Shown piece by piece: positions 42,583 to 50,553 of a DNA stretch of 64,000 nt. A program made the position numbers and the translations under genes. The stretch is from CAMTVQ01 sp947085255 (lineage in GTDB: Bacteria; Bacteroidota; Bacteroidia; Sphingobacteriales; Sphingobacteriaceae): assembly GCA_947085255.1 (NCBI GenBank), contig CAMTVQ010000014.1, positions 1-64,000 on the forward strand. Reading direction: 5' to 3'. The notes under the pieces are model-generated. The model was not told the DNA's origin and did no database searches. It was given only the letters and a program-made list of their open reading frames with translations. Every line of letters begins with the position of its first letter. The first letter of the stretch is position 1.

Positions 42583-43401
42583 ATGCTTACCGAATATCAA
42601 AAACTCATTGAAAAAGCGTGGGAAGACCGCTCTTTATTAAATTACACAGAATATAAACAAGTGATAGAAAGCGTAATCGAACTGCTAGATACAGGCGAAT
42701 TACGCGTGGCTGAACTTGTATTAAACCGTTGGCATGTAAATGACTGGGTAAAAAAAGCAGTCATTTTATATTTCCCTATACGTACTATGGAAACGCTGCA
42801 CGCCGGACCTATGGAGTTTTACGATAAAATGAAACTTAAAAAAGGGTACGAAAAATTAGGCGTACGTGTAGTACCTCATGGTATTGCTCGTTATGGTGCT
42901 TATTTGGCAAAAGGCGTAATTATGATGCCTTCTTTTGTAAATATTGGCGCCTACGTAGATGAAGGCACAATGGTTGACACTTGGGCTACCGTAGGCAGTT
43001 GTGCGCAAATTGGAAAACATGTGCATTTAAGCGGTGGTGTGGGCATTGGCGGTGTATTAGAACCTATACAAGCAGCTCCCGTAATTATTGAAGATGGTTG
43101 TTTTATTGGATCTAGAGCCATTGTAGTAGAGGGTGTACATGTAGAAAAAGAAGCTGTTTTAGGTGCCAATGTAGTACTTACTGCTTCTACCAAAATAATT
43201 GATGTTTCGCACGGCGAGCCAATAGAATATAAAGGCATTGTGCCTGCACGCTCTGTGGTAATTCCAGGCTCGTACACCAAAAAGTTTCCTGCTGGAGAGT
43301 TTCAAGTACCGTGTGCCTTAATTATTGGTAAGCGTAAAGAAAGTACCGACTTAAAAACATCGCTAAATGCGGCACTTAGAGAGTACAATGTGGCTGTTTA
43401 A
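42583..43401 (+). CDS. dapD: 2,3,4,5-tetrahydropyridine-2,6-dicarboxylate N-succinyltransferase DapD
   Basis: 272 residues, normal for DapD. An N-terminal helical part precedes a left-handed beta-helix: hexapeptide repeats from about 105 to 195 (MPSFVNIGAYVDEGTMVDTWATVGSC, GVGIGGVLEP, IIEDGCFIGSRAIVVEGV). The enzyme transfers succinyl from succinyl-CoA in the lysine/diaminopimelate pathway, alongside Asd encoded at 54762. Its stop overlaps the start of the GT9 gene by one base, coupling an amino-acid enzyme with a glycosyltransferase gene. Confidence 0.95.
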   Translation: MLTEYQKLIEKAWEDRSLLNYTEYKQVIESVIELLDTGELRVAELVLNRWHVNDWVKKAVILYFPIRTMETLHAGPMEFYDKMKLKKGYEKLGVRVVPHGIARYGAYLAKGVIMMPSFVNIGAYVDEGTMVDTWATVGSCAQIGKHVHLSGGVGIGGVLEPIQAAPVIIEDGCFIGSRAIVVEGVHVEKEAVLGANVVLTASTKIIDVSHGEPIEYKGIVPARSVVIPGSYTKKFPAGEFQVPCALIIGKRKESTDLKTSLNAALREYNVAV

Positions 43402-44387
43402 TGGATAAATTTTTAATTATACAAACTGCTTTTATCGGTGATGTAGTATTAGCTACTGCCGTTGCCGAGCATTTGCATAATTATTACCCAACTGCTCAAA
43501 TAGATTTTGTGTTGCGCAAAGGCAACGAAAGTTTATTAACTAATCATCCGTTTATAACCAACGTGTGGGTATGGGACAAAAAACAAGACAAATACGGTAA
43601 TTTGTTTAAGGTACTGCTCCAGGTTCGCAGTCAGAAATACAATGCGGTAATTAATTTACAACGCTTTGCAGCTACTGGATTGCTTACTGTATTTTCGGGA
43701 GCCAAGCGCCGTATTGGTTTTGACAAAAATCCATTGTCTTTTTTGTTTGATAAGCGGATAACGCACAGCATTACTGCCAAACATGAAATAGACCGTAACC
43801 TTGATTTGGTAAAAAGCTTTACGGGCTTTGAACGTACAAAGCCTAAATTGTATCCATCGCCCACCGACTTTAGCAACATACAGGCTTACACCAATAAGCC
43901 CTACGTGTGTATTGCACCATCCTCGGTGTGGTTTACCAAGCAGTTTCCTGCCGAAAAATGGATAGCTTTTATTCGTAAAGTTGACCCGAATACTCCCATT
44001 TATTTATTAGGAGCTGCTTCCGATACCGATTTATGCGAAAATATTGCCAAGCAATCTGCACACCCAAACGTGCATAATTTGTGTGGTAAATTGAGTTTTT
44101 TAGAATCGGCAGCCTTAATGCAAGGTGCAATTATGAATTATGTAAACGATTCGGCACCACTGCATTTTGCGTCGGCTGTAAATGCTCCCGTAACGGCCAT
44201 TTATTGCTCTACCATTCCTGAATTTGGTTTTGGACCATTATCTGATAATTCCGCTATCGTTCAAACTGCCGTTGAGTTAAGTTGCCGTCCTTGTGGTTTA
44301 CATGGAAGAAAAGTGTGCCCCGAAGGCCATTTTAAGTGCGCTACAACCATAGCTACAGAACAACTTGTAGCGCGTTTAAACAAATAA
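43401..44387 (+). CDS. Glycosyltransferase family 9 (heptosyltransferase-like)
   Basis: 328 residues of the ADP-heptose:LPS heptosyltransferase fold: IIQTAFIGDVVLATAVAEHL near the N-terminus and APSSVWFTKQFPAEKWIAF, YVNDSAPLHFASAVNAPVTAIYCSTIPEFGFGP in the C-terminal donor-binding domain. It likely adds a sugar during lipopolysaccharide core assembly, on the inner face of the membrane. It is translationally coupled to dapD and followed after three bases by the Sua5-type gene. Confidence 0.9.
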   Translation: MDKFLIIQTAFIGDVVLATAVAEHLHNYYPTAQIDFVLRKGNESLLTNHPFITNVWVWDKKQDKYGNLFKVLLQVRSQKYNAVINLQRFAATGLLTVFSGAKRRIGFDKNPLSFLFDKRITHSITAKHEIDRNLDLVKSFTGFERTKPKLYPSPTDFSNIQAYTNKPYVCIAPSSVWFTKQFPAEKWIAFIRKVDPNTPIYLLGAASDTDLCENIAKQSAHPNVHNLCGKLSFLESAALMQGAIMNYVNDSAPLHFASAVNAPVTAIYCSTIPEFGFGPLSDNSAIVQTAVELSCRPCGLHGRKVCPEGHFKCATTIATEQLVARLNK

Positions 44388-44390
44388 GAT

Positions 44391-44951
44391 ATGAACATCA
44401 TTATCAACGAAAGCGTTGCTGCGCTAAAAGCAGGTAAAACACTACTCTACCCTACCGACACAGTATGGGGCATTGGTTGCGATGCTACCAATGAGCAAGC
44501 TGTAGCCAAAATTATTGCGCTAAAGCAACGCGACGACAAAAAAAGCTTCATCATTTTATTGGCAAACACCAACGATTTGGGGCGCTACGTAAAAGATATA
44601 CCCGAAATGGCTTGGAGTTTAATAGACTATGCCGAAAAACCACTCACTATTATTTATCCGCAGGCTACAGCGCTATTAGCCAAAAATGCGGTAAATGAAG
44701 ATGGAAGTATTGCTATACGCATTGTGAAAGACGGATTTTGCTACGAACTGATTAAGCAATTCCGTAAACCTATCATATCTACATCGGCTAATATCAGTGG
44801 GTTTCCATCTCCAACAGACTTTGCTACTATCGACCCAAAAGTAAGCAGTGGTGTAGATTACATCGCAAAAATTATTGCTGACGGAACTGGAGAACCTTCG
44901 ACTATATTAAGATTAGGCATTAACGGCGAAATTGATTTTCTCCGAAAATAA
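44391..44951 (+). CDS. Threonylcarbamoyl-AMP synthase (Sua5/YrdC family)
   Basis: 186 residues of the YrdC fold: AGKTLLYPTDTVWGIGCDATNEQAV (about 14-38), the LKQRDDKKSFIILLA segment with the KR/KS pairs of the family, and ISTSANISGFPSPTDF near 135-150. It makes threonylcarbamoyl-AMP from threonine, bicarbonate and ATP for the t6A37 modification of ANN-reading tRNAs, including the tRNA-Asn encoded in this window. It is the third gene of the dapD-GT9 operon. The partner TsaD is not in the window. Confidence 0.92.
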   Translation: MNIIINESVAALKAGKTLLYPTDTVWGIGCDATNEQAVAKIIALKQRDDKKSFIILLANTNDLGRYVKDIPEMAWSLIDYAEKPLTIIYPQATALLAKNAVNEDGSIAIRIVKDGFCYELIKQFRKPIISTSANISGFPSPTDFATIDPKVSSGVDYIAKIIADGTGEPSTILRLGINGEIDFLRK

Positions 44952-44972
44952 GCCTTAAACTAATTCTTGCGC

Positions 44973-44980
44973 TATATTTG
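44973..44980 (+). promoter_or_regulatory. -7 promoter element TATATTTG for the CCA transferase gene
   Basis: Exact TAnnTTTG match ending eight bases before the ATG at 44989. An upstream in-frame GTG at 44980 overlaps the element, supporting the ATG as the true start. The transcript would have almost no leader. Confidence 0.55.
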
Positions 44981-44988
44981 TGCTTTCG

Positions 44989-46386
44989 ATGAAACAGCAC
45001 CTGCAACATCCCATATTTAATATTATTGCTACCACTGCGCACAAATTAGGCGTAGAAGTGTACGTAATAGGTGGTTTTGTGCGTGATGCTTTACTAGGTC
45101 GTGGATTAAAAAAAGACATTGATTTTGTAGTACTGGGCAATGGAATTGATTTTGCAGAAGCCGTAGGCCAAGCAGTAAATGAAAAAGTAGCTGTTTTTAA
45201 AAACTTCGGTACTGCTATGCTGCGTTACCGCGATATAGAAATTGAATTCGTTGGGGCACGTAAAGAAAGCTATCGTGCCGATTCGCGCAAACCAATTGTA
45301 GAAAACGGAACACTGCAAGACGACCAAAACAGAAGAGATTTTACCATCAATGCATTAGCTATTAGCTTAAATAAACATGACTATGGCACCCTAATCGACC
45401 CCTTTGATGGGCAAGTTGATTTAGAAAATCGCATTATACGCACTCCGTTAAATCCAGATATTACCTATAGCGACGACCCTTTGCGCATGATGCGTGCCAT
45501 CCGATTTGCGTCGCAATTGGGCTTTACCATTCACCCCGAATCATTAGCAGCTATTGCTAAAAATAAAGAACGCATCGCAATTGTGTCTAAAGAACGCATT
45601 ACCGATGAGTTGAACAAGATTATTTTATCCCCTATTCCATCCACCGGATTTTGCCATTTATTTGATACGGGTTTGCTACAGCTTATATTTCCGGAGATGG
45701 TAAAGCTGTATGGAGTTGATACCATTAACGGCAAAGCGCATAAGGATAATTTTTACCATACGTTGCAGGTATTGGATAATATTAGCCTATACACCGAAGA
45801 TTTGTGGTGGCGTTGGGCTGCTATTTTGCATGATATTGCCAAGCCTGCCACCAAGCGTTTCGACCCTAAGGTAGGTTGGACATTTCACGGACACGAAGAC
45901 AGAGGAGCACGCATGGTGCCAAAAATTTTCAACGAACTAAAACTTCCGCAAAACGAAAAAATGAGGTTTGTTCAGAAGATGGTTCAGCTACACTTACGCC
46001 CCATTGTATTGGCGCAAGACATTGTTACCGACTCGGCTATAAGACGATTGCTGGTAGATGCAGGTGAGGATATTGAAGCCTTGATGACACTTTGCCATGC
46101 CGATGTAACGACCAAAAACGAATATAAAATAAAGAAATATCAGCAAAATTTCGAGCTGGTAAAGCAAAAACTAAAAGACGTAGAGGCCCGCGATAATCTG
46201 CGTAATTGGCAGCCTCCCATTACTGGGGAGGATATTATGAAAGCCTATAATTTACCCGCAGGAAAAGAAGTAGGACTAATAAAAGCAGTTATACGCGAAG
46301 CTATTTTAGAAGGAGAAATTCCAAACGAGCGGGAGGCTGCATTGGCATTGATGCGTAAAAAAGCAGCGGAGTTGGGCCTGGGTTAG
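44989..46386 (+). CDS. cca: CCA tRNA nucleotidyltransferase
   Basis: 465 residues from the ATG at 44989. The head has the nucleotidyltransferase motif GGFVRDALLGR with the acidic DIDFVVLG pair, then RRDFTINALAI and the DDPLRMMRAIRFASQLGF motif. A C-terminal HD-type domain with LHDIAKPATKRF and HGHEDRGARMV follows. The enzyme adds CCA to tRNA 3' ends, needed here because the tRNA-Asn gene does not encode CCA. A promoter element overlaps the gene start, and no terminator was noted behind it. Confidence 0.95.
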   Translation: MKQHLQHPIFNIIATTAHKLGVEVYVIGGFVRDALLGRGLKKDIDFVVLGNGIDFAEAVGQAVNEKVAVFKNFGTAMLRYRDIEIEFVGARKESYRADSRKPIVENGTLQDDQNRRDFTINALAISLNKHDYGTLIDPFDGQVDLENRIIRTPLNPDITYSDDPLRMMRAIRFASQLGFTIHPESLAAIAKNKERIAIVSKERITDELNKIILSPIPSTGFCHLFDTGLLQLIFPEMVKLYGVDTINGKAHKDNFYHTLQVLDNISLYTEDLWWRWAAILHDIAKPATKRFDPKVGWTFHGHEDRGARMVPKIFNELKLPQNEKMRFVQKMVQLHLRPIVLAQDIVTDSAIRRLLVDAGEDIEALMTLCHADVTTKNEYKIKKYQQNFELVKQKLKDVEARDNLRNWQPPITGEDIMKAYNLPAGKEVGLIKAVIREAILEGEIPNEREAALALMRKKAAELGLG

Positions 46387-46407
46387 AAACAATTATTATT
46401 TACTTTC

Positions 46408-46447
46408 TTGAATATTTTTTGTTTGTTCTATACTTTTGTTACATTTG
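46408..46447 (+). promoter_or_regulatory. Promoter of the T9SS protein gene
   Basis: TTG at 46408-46410, N20, then TACTTTTG at 46431-46438; a second perfect element TACATTTG overlaps its end at 46440-46447. The start codon is at 46469. Confidence 0.6.
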
Positions 46448-46468
46448 AATATACTAAAACTAAATTCC

Positions 46469-47953
46469 ATGAAAAGATACATTTACCTCCCAATTATTTC
46501 TTGTTTATTAGTTGCCACTACAACTCAGGCACAATTTAGCAAGACACCACTATATAATAATACTCCATCCTATTCAAATACGGCACCAAATACTCAAAAC
46601 AAAACCCCTAATGAGTACCTTGGCGAAAACGATGAACTCCACCTTAATATAGATGAAATATACAAATACAAGCCAGATTCTTTTGCAAGTTATATCCATT
46701 TTCCTGATGCTCCAGAACGACCTTACTTTGACGAATACTTTAAAGGGACAATTACATTCACAAACAATAACTTCTTAGAAGCCGTAACTTGCAAAAACTA
46801 CGCCCATAAAAGTCTTTATTTTTATGATCAAAATAACCAGCAAATTAAGAAAGAAATATATGGTGGACTTGTTTGTAAAGATAGCGATCCTATATATGAA
46901 TTAAACATACTTGATTCTTTGACATATGATGCTCAAGGTTATTTCACAAAATATCATCAAAAAGGGTTTGAAAATGGAGGAACAGGTAATTTTGTAACGA
47001 ACGCTGAATTAATATTTACTAATACAATTAATAACACTGGACTATTAACACGTACGCGAATTGATTATAAAGAATATTATGGTTATAATGGGGAATTGTT
47101 TCTTGAAGTAGACTTCAGTTGGAACAACAACACATTAGTTCAAATTGTGCTAAATAACTCAGGAAGAAAATACAGAGTGAGTAATTTGGTTTGGAACAAA
47201 TTAGCTACATTCAACAATAAAGATTTTGTAAGAGCTCTTTTATTGCATACAATTCACCAAACGCCTTTTAATGATGAATTTATACCAAAGACCCCTAATG
47301 CGTTTATTTTAAATTTTGAAGAATCATTAATAGCCTGTACCTATGAGAAGTTAAACTCTGATGAGTCTACTGATGTAAAGTACAATTGGTCCTATTCAGA
47401 TTCTGCAAACACAAAGAAGATGCGCTTTGATCAGGTTTATCCTAAGGCAGCTCGAGAATCTCAAGATATACTCACATTCGATAACTTTCAAAATATCGTA
47501 TCGTATAAACATGAGGTTTACGTGGACGATACCTTAAATAATTATGGTGAAAATTGTTATGATATTAATTATACCAACAATCGAATTTCAGAAAAACTGC
47601 TATACTACAAATCATATTCTCCTCAAAATGGTACCCAAATAGATACTGTATTCAAAACCCACTATTTTTACAATACTACATCATCTATAACATCATCAAA
47701 TAATAACGGTATATCCATTTATCCCAATCCTGCGAAATCAAATCTATTTATCAATATAGGTGATTATGCCACTACAACCGCAACTGCTATAACTATTGTA
47801 AATAGCATTGGACAAGTAGTCTATCAATTAGAAGAAAAAGCACCAAATCAATCTTTAAAATCTATTGATATAAGCACTTTGCCTAAAGGATTATATGTAG
47901 TACAAGTAAAAAAGGATAAACACTTTTTTACAAAGAAAGTACTCATTATGTAG
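46469..47953 (+). CDS. Secreted protein with T9SS type A sorting domain
   Basis: 494 residues from ATG 46469 (an upstream in-frame start within the promoter is rejected). Signal peptide MKRYIYLPIISCLLVATTTQAQ (1-22). The body, about residues 50-400, is Asn/Tyr-rich with no recognised domain; repeated YD-like phrases (ELNILDSLTYDAQGYFTKYH, FSWNNNTLVQIVLNN) suggest a beta-rich surface protein. The C-terminal 80 residues (ISIYPNPAKSNLFINIGDYA, KGLYVVQVKKDKHFFTKKVLIM) are a type A T9SS domain. Ligand or substrate unknown. Confidence 0.85.
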   Translation: MKRYIYLPIISCLLVATTTQAQFSKTPLYNNTPSYSNTAPNTQNKTPNEYLGENDELHLNIDEIYKYKPDSFASYIHFPDAPERPYFDEYFKGTITFTNNNFLEAVTCKNYAHKSLYFYDQNNQQIKKEIYGGLVCKDSDPIYELNILDSLTYDAQGYFTKYHQKGFENGGTGNFVTNAELIFTNTINNTGLLTRTRIDYKEYYGYNGELFLEVDFSWNNNTLVQIVLNNSGRKYRVSNLVWNKLATFNNKDFVRALLLHTIHQTPFNDEFIPKTPNAFILNFEESLIACTYEKLNSDESTDVKYNWSYSDSANTKKMRFDQVYPKAARESQDILTFDNFQNIVSYKHEVYVDDTLNNYGENCYDINYTNNRISEKLLYYKSYSPQNGTQIDTVFKTHYFYNTTSSITSSNNNGISIYPNPAKSNLFINIGDYATTTATAITIVNSIGQVVYQLEEKAPNQSLKSIDISTLPKGLYVVQVKKDKHFFTKKVLIM

Positions 47954-47971
47954 TTCATTTTAAATTCGCAC

Positions 47972-48005
47972 AAAAGCCAGTCTTGTAAAAACAAGACTGG
48001 CTTTT
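47972..48005. terminator. Hairpin terminator after the T9SS protein gene
   Basis: A 15-bp stem (47972-47986 with 47991-48005) with an AAAA loop is followed by TTTTT. Confidence 0.9.
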
Positions 48006-48069
48006 TGGTTTATTATGAAAGTTTAAAAAACTTAAATCTTCCTATCCTAAACTCATTATCTTAGCCCCC

Positions 48070-48975
48070 ATGCAAACCATACTTATTACAGGCAGCAACG
48101 GACTACTTGGTCAAAAACTGATTGACAAGTTGCGTAATACGCCAAACATTACCCTTATTGCTACTTCTAAGGGTGCTAATCGCCATCCACAAACAAGTGG
48201 ATATATATACGCTGATTTGGATATTACCAACGAACAAGCAGTACAGGCTATCATCACAAAATACCAACCTACGGCTATTATTAATACCGCAGCCATGACC
48301 AACGTAGATGCTTGCGAAACCGATACAGCCAATTGCACAAAACTAAACGTAGATGCCGTAAATTATTTGCTAACTGCTTGCAAAACGAGGGGCATTTACT
48401 TGGTTCATCTATCTACAGATTTTATTTTTGATGGGGAAAAAGGACCCTATAAAGAAGACGACAAACCCAATCCGCTTAGTTTTTACGGGCAAAGCAAGTG
48501 GGATGCCGAGCAACTATTAATCAATAGCGAATATACTCAATGGGCAATTTTGCGTACCATTATTGTATACGGTGTTGCGGCTAATATGAGTCGCTCCAAC
48601 ATTATTTTGTGGGCAAAACAAGCCTTAGAGAAAGGTGATAAAATAAACGTGGTTGACGATCAATTTAGGATGCCTACCCTCGCCGAAGACTTAGCAGATG
48701 CCTGCATACTAGCTGTAAAAAAACAAGCTAAAGGAATTTACAACACTTCGGGTAAAGACTTTATGAGTATTTTAGAGTTGGTAAATCGCGTAGCCGATTT
48801 CTTTGGATTAGATAAAGCACTCATTACCCCATCAAAATCTAATACGCTTAATCAGCCTGCTAAACGTCCACCACGTACAGGTTTTGTATTAGACAAAGCC
48901 ATAAACGAATTAGGCTATACACCACGCTCCTTCGAAGAAGGATTGGCAATAGTTAAACAACAACTAAACAACTAA
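48070..48975 (+). CDS. RmlD-like NAD(P)-dependent reductase (dTDP-4-dehydrorhamnose reductase family)
   Basis: 301 residues. The Rossmann motif GSNGLLGQKL is at the N-terminus, the IINTAAMTNVDACETD segment and LSTDFIFDGEKGPYKEDDKPNPLSFYGQSKWDAE are the RmlD substrate-binding pattern with the Tyr-x3-Lys pair (YGQSK). The family reduces dTDP-4-keto-rhamnose or modifies related nucleotide sugars; no other rml gene is adjacent, so the substrate is uncertain. Single gene, 73 bases before the peroxiredoxin gene. Confidence 0.85.
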   Translation: MQTILITGSNGLLGQKLIDKLRNTPNITLIATSKGANRHPQTSGYIYADLDITNEQAVQAIITKYQPTAIINTAAMTNVDACETDTANCTKLNVDAVNYLLTACKTRGIYLVHLSTDFIFDGEKGPYKEDDKPNPLSFYGQSKWDAEQLLINSEYTQWAILRTIIVYGVAANMSRSNIILWAKQALEKGDKINVVDDQFRMPTLAEDLADACILAVKKQAKGIYNTSGKDFMSILELVNRVADFFGLDKALITPSKSNTLNQPAKRPPRTGFVLDKAINELGYTPRSFEEGLAIVKQQLNN

Positions 48976-49047
48976 GCCAACAAATGATTTGTTGTGTTGT
49001 TAAATACACTCATTCACATATTCATTCACTCAATTAATCAATAACAC

Positions 49048-49515
49048 ATGATTCAAGTAGGACAAAAAGCCCCTGATTTTAAATTATTTAACACCGAAAA
49101 AAAAGAAATTACATTAAGCGAGCAAGCTGGAAAAAATGTAGTGCTTTTATTTTTCCCTTTAGCTTTTACCAGCACGTGTACTGCCGAATTGTGTACCATG
49201 CGTGATGATATTGCGTATTACAACGGATTGAACGCTACCATTTTTGGTATTTCTGGTGACTCTTTGTTTAGTTTGGGTAAATTTAAAGAAGAGCAAAAAC
49301 TAAACTTCGATTTGCTTTCTGATTTTAATAAAGACACCTCTACCGCCTATGGCGCCATTTACGAACTATTTGGTTTTGGCATGAAAGGCGTTACTAAACG
49401 TGCGGCATTTGTATTGGATAAAACAGGTACGGTACACTATACCGAAGTATTGGATAATGCCAGCGATTTACCTAACTTCGAAGCAATCAATAAAACGCTT
49501 CAATCCCTAAACTAA
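49048..49515 (+). CDS. Peroxiredoxin (AhpC/TSA family)
   Basis: 155 residues with the peroxidatic Cys44 in FTSTCTAELC and a second Cys49 in the same segment. The thioredoxin fold covers the whole chain (KAPDFKLFNTEKKEITLSE, FDLLSDFNKDTSTAYGA, RAAFVLDKTGTVHYTEV). It reduces peroxides with thioredoxin or a similar donor in the cytosol. The close Cys44-x4-Cys49 pair resembles bacterioferritin-comigratory or AhpE-type proteins. Its stop codon overlaps the FloA start by one base. Confidence 0.88.
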   Translation: MIQVGQKAPDFKLFNTEKKEITLSEQAGKNVVLLFFPLAFTSTCTAELCTMRDDIAYYNGLNATIFGISGDSLFSLGKFKEEQKLNFDLLSDFNKDTSTAYGAIYELFGFGMKGVTKRAAFVLDKTGTVHYTEVLDNASDLPNFEAINKTLQSLN

Positions 49516-50489
49516 TGGAACCAAGTTTAATATTAATGGTAGTAGGGGCTATAGTAGCCCTATTTTTATTTTTGTACCTCTTTCCGGTAAATCTTTGGTT
49601 TACAGCACAATTATCGGGGGTAAAAATCAATTTACTCAATTTAGTATTGATGCGCTTACGTAAAGTACCGCCTTCTTTAGTGGTAAATGCACTCATCACT
49701 TCTACCAAAGCAGGTTTATCTATCACGTCCAACGAAATTGAAACCCATTTTTTGGCTGGCGGGCATGTAAACAATGTAATCAAAGCACTTATATCTGCCG
49801 ATAAAGCAAATATCCCTTTAACATTTAGATTGGCTACGGCCATTGATTTGGCAGGCAGAGATGTGTTTGATGCGGTACAACTATCGGTAAATCCACGTGT
49901 AATAAATACGCCACCCGTTGCTGCTGTGGCCAAAGACGGTATTCAGCTAATAGCCAAGGCACGCGTAACCTTACGCGCCAATATCAATCAATTAGTGGGT
50001 GGTGCAGGCGAAGAAACAATTTTAGCCCGCGTAGGTGAAGGTATTGTAACTACTATTGGTTCGGCGGTAAACCACAAAGAAGTTCTGGAAAATCCAGACC
50101 GTATTTCTAAAGTAGTACTGGGTAAAGGTTTAGATTCGGGCACCGCTTTCGAAATTCTTTCTATTGACATTGCTGATATTGATATTGGAGAAAATATTGG
50201 TGCAAAACTACAAACTGACCAAGCAGAGGCGGACTTAAAAGTAGCTAATGCACGTGCCGAAGAACGCCGTGCCATGGCGGTAGCCGAAGAGCAAGAAATG
50301 AAAGCCAAAGCACAAGAAGCACGTGCCAAAGTAATTGAAGCAGAAGCACAAGTGCCTATGGCTATGGCAGAAGCTTTTAGAAACGGTAACTTAGGCGTAA
50401 TGGATTACTACAAAATGCAAAACATAAAAGCCGATACCGAGATGCGCGATGCTATTGCTAAACCAGCATCTGGTAGAGACAAAAAATAA
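49515..50489 (+). CDS. floA: Flotillin-like protein FloA
   Basis: 324 residues. A membrane hairpin at the N-terminus (about 5-30, LILMVVGAIVALFLFLYLF) is followed by a band-7/SPFH-like domain and a long heptad region with Glu/Ala repeats (AEADLKVANARAEERRAMAVAEEQE, EAEAQVPMAMAEAF) and the C-terminal MDYYKMQNIKAD. FloA-type flotillins form membrane microdomain scaffolds. Its one-base overlap with the peroxiredoxin gene means the two proteins are made together; the functional link is unknown. Ends at a convergent terminator. Confidence 0.9.
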   Translation: MEPSLILMVVGAIVALFLFLYLFPVNLWFTAQLSGVKINLLNLVLMRLRKVPPSLVVNALITSTKAGLSITSNEIETHFLAGGHVNNVIKALISADKANIPLTFRLATAIDLAGRDVFDAVQLSVNPRVINTPPVAAVAKDGIQLIAKARVTLRANINQLVGGAGEETILARVGEGIVTTIGSAVNHKEVLENPDRISKVVLGKGLDSGTAFEILSIDIADIDIGENIGAKLQTDQAEADLKVANARAEERRAMAVAEEQEMKAKAQEARAKVIEAEAQVPMAMAEAFRNGNLGVMDYYKMQNIKADTEMRDAIAKPASGRDKK

Positions 50490-50505
50490 ATTCTTTTCAC
50501 ATTAC

Positions 50506-50553
50506 AAAAAGCTGTGTATTCGCTATAACTTTTTAGCCAGTACACAGCTTTTT
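50506..50553. terminator. Convergent terminator between floA and the LTD gene
   Basis: AAAAAGCTGTGTA (50506-50518) pairs with TACACAGCTTTTT (50541-50553). The loop of 22 bases contains the stop codon of the LTD gene. T runs lie on both sides. Confidence 0.82.
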
